A DNA stretch of 64,000 bases from Bacillaceae bacterium (GTDB lineage Bacteria; Bacillota; Bacilli; Bacillales; Alkalibacillaceae). The translations under genes and the position numbers were made by a program. Position 1 is the first letter of the stretch. Each line of letters starts with the position of its first letter. The stretch covers positions 47,004 to 111,003 of the forward strand of contig JACDOD010000011.1 of assembly GCA_017656265.1 (NCBI GenBank), given 5' to 3'. Below the pieces are notes generated by a model. The model saw only the letters and a list, made by a program, of their open reading frames with translations. It was not told the origin of the DNA and did not search any database. Shown piece by piece: positions 61,676-64,000 of this stretch.

Positions 61676-61850
61676 AGAAATCACCCTCTCAAAGAGTTCG
61701 CTACTTTTATTATAAAGAATAAAAACTTGCCATTATTATGTAAGATATGAAGATTTCGTTACGTCTTGTGTCAATAAATGACAAATCACTTGTTGGTTCA
61801 AGAAAATCTTTGTAAAATGGATTAAGAGTTTCGGATAGGTGGACGACAAA

Positions 61851-62297
61851 ATGACCAACGATGAACTTCAGTCACTCGTTAATGATTTATCCATTCAGCA
61901 CTTTGGGAAACCATTTAAGCACTCAGCAGTTTTTAATTATCGTTTGCGGACAACAGGCGGACGGTATCTTCCTCATCAGAAACGAATAGAAATTAACCCG
62001 AAGTATCTTGAGGAACTTGGCATAAATGAAGTTATTGGCATCATAAAACACGAATTATGTCATTATCATCTGCACATAGAAGGGAAAGGGTACCATCACC
62101 GGGATCCAGAATTTAAAGAATTGCTGAAACGAACAAAGTCTCCGAGATTTTGCAGCCCATTACCCTCTATGCGAAAAAACAGGAAACATGTATATCAATG
62201 TACACAATGTGAAAAAGTGTATGAGCGAATGAAGAAAATTAATCTATCAAAGTATTGCTGCGGACGATGTAGAGGAAAGCTAAAAAAACTTCCCTAA
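61851..62297 (+). CDS. sprT: SprT-like zinc metalloprotease family protein
   Basis: A 148-residue SprT-like protein (YdcK type): RLRTTGGRYLPHQKRIEINPKYLEE, zinc motif HELCHYHLH (about residues 68-76), and a C-terminal four-cysteine zinc ribbon (YQCTQCEKVYERMKK...YCCGRCRGKL). GGTGG suits the ATG at 61851; a GTG at 61839 lies within the site. It precedes trnS, as in B. subtilis. Confidence 0.88.
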   Translation: MTNDELQSLVNDLSIQHFGKPFKHSAVFNYRLRTTGGRYLPHQKRIEINPKYLEELGINEVIGIIKHELCHYHLHIEGKGYHHRDPEFKELLKRTKSPRFCSPLPSMRKNRKHVYQCTQCEKVYERMKKINLSKYCCGRCRGKLKKLP

Positions 62298-62397
62298 ATC
62301 ATTGACGAAACAAGCATACCATGTTAAATTAAATAAGCCCGAGGATAACACGGGTGATTGATTTAATAAAAAACTTTAAAAAAATCCGAAAAAGGGT

Positions 62398-62426
62398 TTG
62401 ACAATAAGAAAAAGATGTTGTATTAT
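62398..62426 (+). promoter_or_regulatory. Promoter of the first tRNA operon
   Basis: TTGACA (62398-62403), 17-bp spacer, TATTAT (62421-62426); no gene lies between it and the tRNA region. It will transcribe the chimeric element before tRNA-Asn. Confidence 0.85.
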
Positions 62427-62477
62427 ACTTACCGTCGCAAGGAAATGACGAAATAAAATTTCCTTGAAACAAAATGA

Positions 62478-62640
62478 ATGATTATTCCGCTGTAGCTCAG
62501 TGGTAGAGCACGACCGAATAATCATCATTGAATTAGCGTCAGCGCGCCACGCGATAAGCATCTTTGAATGATCTTTCTGAGCGTGGGGTGATCGGCTGTT
62601 AATTAACTCGAATTAAAGTTAGTAATCAAATTTTAATTAT
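62478..62640 (+). ncRNA. Chimeric tRNA-Asn 5'-half with structured insert (element 1)
   Basis: Positions 62486-62510 copy nucleotides 1-26 region of tRNA-Asn, with the D-arm GCTCAGTGGTAGAGC intact but acceptor bases changed (TCCGCT for TCCACC). An 80-nt insert (62511-62590) follows, then 62591-62602, identical to the 5' strand of the anticodon stem and the anticodon loop (ATCGGCTGTTAA). The tRNA sequence then stops; an AT-rich spacer leads to the intact tRNA-Asn at 62641. In the insert CCACGC (62547-62552) pairs with GCGTGG (62581-62586), extended by CGC/GTG beyond a single mismatch. ATGATTATTC (62478-62487) and GAATAATCAT (62516-62525) are perfect inverted repeats. The element cannot make a normal tRNA. 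Confidence 0.75.
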
Positions 62641-62715
62641 TCCACCGTAGCTCAGTGGTAGAGCAATCGGCTGTTAACCGATTGGTCGCAGGTTCGAATC
62701 CTGCCGGTGGAGCCA
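62641..62715 (+). tRNA. tRNA-Asn (GTT)
   Basis: Full cloverleaf: acceptor TCCACCG/CGGTGGA, anticodon loop CTGTTAA, T-loop TTCGAAT, encoded CCA. Confidence 0.97.
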
Positions 62716-62717
62716 GT

Positions 62718-62808
62718 GGAGAAGTACCCAAGTGGCTGAAGGGGCTCCCCTGCTAAGGGAGTAGGTCGTGTAAACGGCGCGAGGGTTCAAATCCCTCCTT
62801 CTCCGCCA
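62718..62808 (+). tRNA. tRNA-Ser (GCT)
   Basis: Class II tRNA with long variable arm; acceptor GGAGAAG/CTTCTCC, anticodon loop CTGCTAA, encoded CCA. Confidence 0.97.
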
Positions 62809-62824
62809 TTGATATTATCTTAAT

Positions 62825-62896
62825 GGCCCGTTGGTCAAGTGGTTAAGACACCGCCCTTTCACGGCGGTAACACGGGTTCGAATCCCGTACGGGTCA
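62825..62896 (+). tRNA. tRNA-Glu (TTC)
   Basis: Acceptor GGCCCGT/ACGGGTC, anticodon loop CTTTCAC, discriminator A, no encoded CCA. Confidence 0.96.
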
Positions 62897-62936
62897 TCTT
62901 TCTTTTGCTCATTTTTAAATAAAATATTTAATGAAA

Positions 62937-63013
62937 GGTCCGGTAGTTCAGTTGGTTAGAATGCCTGCCTGTCACGCAGGAGGTCGCGGGTTCGAGTCCC
63001 GTCCGGACCGCCA
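62937..63013 (+). tRNA. tRNA-Asp (GTC)
   Basis: Acceptor GGTCCGG/CCGGACC, anticodon loop CTGTCAC, encoded CCA. Confidence 0.97.
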
Positions 63014-63017
63014 GTGT

Positions 63018-63092
63018 TGGGGTATAGCCAAGCGGTAAGGCAACGGGTTTTGGTCCCGTGATGCGTAGGTTCGAATCCTACTACCCCAGCCA
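63018..63092 (+). tRNA. tRNA-Gln (TTG)
   Basis: Acceptor TGGGGTA/TACCCCA, anticodon loop TTTTGGT, encoded CCA. Confidence 0.97.
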
Positions 63093-63120
63093 CTTCTTCT
63101 TTTATATATAAAATTGATGT

Positions 63121-63265
63121 GAGCCATTAGCTCAGTCGGTAGAGCACGACCGAATGAGCTTCTATGAGAGAACTGCAGCGCACCAACCGAGCTGCTGCTT
63201 GAGATACTTTCTGAGGTTGGGGTGTCTGACTTTTGAATCACTAAAATCAGAAAACTTTTTAACAT
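63121..63265 (+). ncRNA. Chimeric tRNA-Lys 5'-half with structured insert (element 2)
   Basis: 63121-63146 is identical to nucleotides 1-26 of the tRNA-Lys at 63266. A 78-nt insert (63147-63224) follows, then 63225-63234, identical to the 5' anticodon stem and the start of the anticodon loop (TCTGACTTTT). After that the tRNA match ends. The insert shares GAGCACGACCGAAT, CAGCGC, CTTTCTGA and GGGGTG with element 1. Its closing stem CCAACC (63183-63188)/GGTTGG (63215-63220), plus CGC/GTG, occupies the same place with compensating base changes. TCTGACTTTT can pair with AAAATCAGA (63243-63251), followed by CTTTTT, a possible terminator before tRNA-Lys. Confidence 0.75.
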
Positions 63266-63341
63266 GAGCCATTAGCTCAGTCGGTAGAGCATCTGACTTT
63301 TAATCAGAGGGTCGGAGGTTCGAATCCTCCATGGCTCACCA
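63266..63341 (+). tRNA. tRNA-Lys (TTT)
   Basis: Acceptor GAGCCAT/ATGGCTC, anticodon loop CTTTTAA, T-loop TTCGAAT, encoded CCA. Confidence 0.97.
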
Positions 63342-63345
63342 TTTA

Positions 63346-63430
63346 GCGGGTGTGGCGGAATTGGCAGACGCGCTAGACTTAGGATCTAGTGTCTTTTGAC
63401 GTGGGGGTTCGACTCCCTCCACCCGCACCA
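63346..63430 (+). tRNA. tRNA-Leu (TAG)
   Basis: Class II tRNA; acceptor GCGGGTG/CACCCGC, anticodon loop CTTAGGA, encoded CCA. Confidence 0.96.
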
Positions 63431-63438
63431 AAATATCT

Positions 63439-63522
<84 letters not shown>

Positions 63523-63546
63523 CTCACGAAAAAAACAAAAAAGATG

Positions 63547-63575
63547 TTGACATGATAGATTTACTATGTTATTAT
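63547..63575 (+). promoter_or_regulatory. Promoter of the second tRNA/rRNA transcription unit
   Basis: TTGACA (63547-63552), 17-bp spacer, TATTAT (63570-63575), about 25 bp before tRNA-Arg; likely also drives the rRNA operon beyond the window. Confidence 0.85.
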
Positions 63576-63599
63576 AGAATCTGTCGCTAAAAATGATTA

Positions 63600-63676
<77 letters not shown>

Positions 63677-63687
63677 TCTTATTGAAA

Positions 63688-63764
63688 CGGGAAGTAGCTC
63701 AGCTTGGTAGAGCACATGGTTTGGGACCATGGGGTCGCAGGTTCAAATCCTGTCTTCCCGACCA
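63688..63764 (+). tRNA. tRNA-Pro (TGG)
   Basis: Acceptor CGGGAAG/CTTCCCG, anticodon loop TTTGGGA, encoded CCA. Confidence 0.97.
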
Positions 63765-63776
63765 TCAAATAAATAT

Positions 63777-63850
63777 GCGGGTGTAGTTTAGTGGTAAAAC
63801 CTCAGCCTTCCAAGCTGATGTCGTGGGTTCGATTCCCATCACCCGCTCCA
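63777..63850 (+). tRNA. tRNA-Gly (TCC)
   Basis: Acceptor GCGGGTG/CACCCGC, anticodon loop CTTCCAA, encoded CCA. Confidence 0.96.
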
Positions 63851-63854
63851 TTAT

Positions 63855-63931
<77 letters not shown>

Positions 63932-64000
63932 TAAAACCCAAAACTATTTCGAACCTTGAAAACTGAACAAAACAACTTGTAACGCCAGAAGCTAGATTGA
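63932..64000 (+). other. Start of an rRNA operon leader (continues past the window)
   Basis: CCTTGAAAACTGAACAAAAC is the boxA-like leader sequence found next to bacillar rRNA genes. No 16S sequence is reached before the end of the window. Confidence 0.6.

Noticed and set aside
62478..62640. T-box riboswitch in front of the tRNA genes
   Set aside because: No T-box motif (AGGGTGGNACCGCG), no antiterminator, and the downstream genes are tRNAs rather than synthetase or amino-acid genes.
62972..63265. 97-codon minus-strand ORF ending DSNPRPPA
   Set aside because: It is the well-known false translation across tRNA genes.

Overview
The window is a chromosomal segment of an endospore-forming member of the Bacillaceae. 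The evidence is the sporulation genes (spoVIF, a yjcZ-type small protein, cmpA, a yppG-like gene), ATG/GTG/TTG starts behind strong GGAGG sites, and the block acpS-nnr-ydcC-alr-ndoAI-ndoA-rsb-sigB-tex-cmpA-sprT-trnS. That block has the same order as in Bacillus subtilis and runs straight towards an rRNA operon. I cannot name the genus from sequence alone; DUF368 and the repeat families suggest a halotolerant relative.

Layout. 1-8.2 kb: GNAT acetyltransferase, a composite repeat, a secreted YhcR-like nuclease, and a cobalamin riboswitch controlling a btuF-btuC-btuD B12 importer. 8.4-11 kb: a DUF368 (PopT-type) membrane protein, an esterase fused to DUF1992, and a degenerate 21-bp tandem array. 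11-13.7 kb: a cadC-cadA metal-efflux pair; cadA carries an in-frame TGA at the first cysteine of its metal-binding CxxC. 13.7-21 kb: enzymes of ordinary metabolism plus small sporulation genes.

21.3-37.4 kb: a large gene cluster. A STAND/BTAD (SARP-type) activator and a TetR regulator precede two AMP-forming acyl-CoA ligases, two KASIII-like enzymes, a complete LIV-type ABC importer, a small protein, an alpha/beta hydrolase and an SDR. Two promoters inside the cluster carry 11-bp direct repeats placed 8 bp before the -10 box, the arrangement SARP activators use. The cluster looks like import, CoA activation and carbon-carbon chemistry on an unidentified acid.

37.5-48.3 kb: PadR-DUF1700-DUF4097 envelope-sensing genes, an Ecs-like ABC exporter, MarR, NAD-dependent reductase, DegV, EamA and rhomboid genes. 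48.4-62.3 kb: the conserved acpS-to-sprT block. Here rsbR, rsbS and most of rsbT have been deleted, leaving a readable scar, and rsbX is absent, so the sigB operon is reduced to rsbU-rsbV-rsbW-sigB. 62.4-64 kb: two tRNA operons (12 intact tRNAs) leading into an rrn leader. Directly upstream of tRNA-Asn and of tRNA-Lys lie two tRNA 5'-half copies, each split between nucleotides 26 and 27 by a related structured insert of about 80 nt whose closing stem covaries. I regard these chimeras, the SARP-like operators and the rsb deletion scar as the most interesting content.

Several repeat families punctuate the intergenic regions: a terminator-like hairpin with a GAGGCTGGGACAAAA leader (six clear copies), a composite element with 21-bp tandem units (three copies), and a GGTGCCTGTCACTTGTCGA family.
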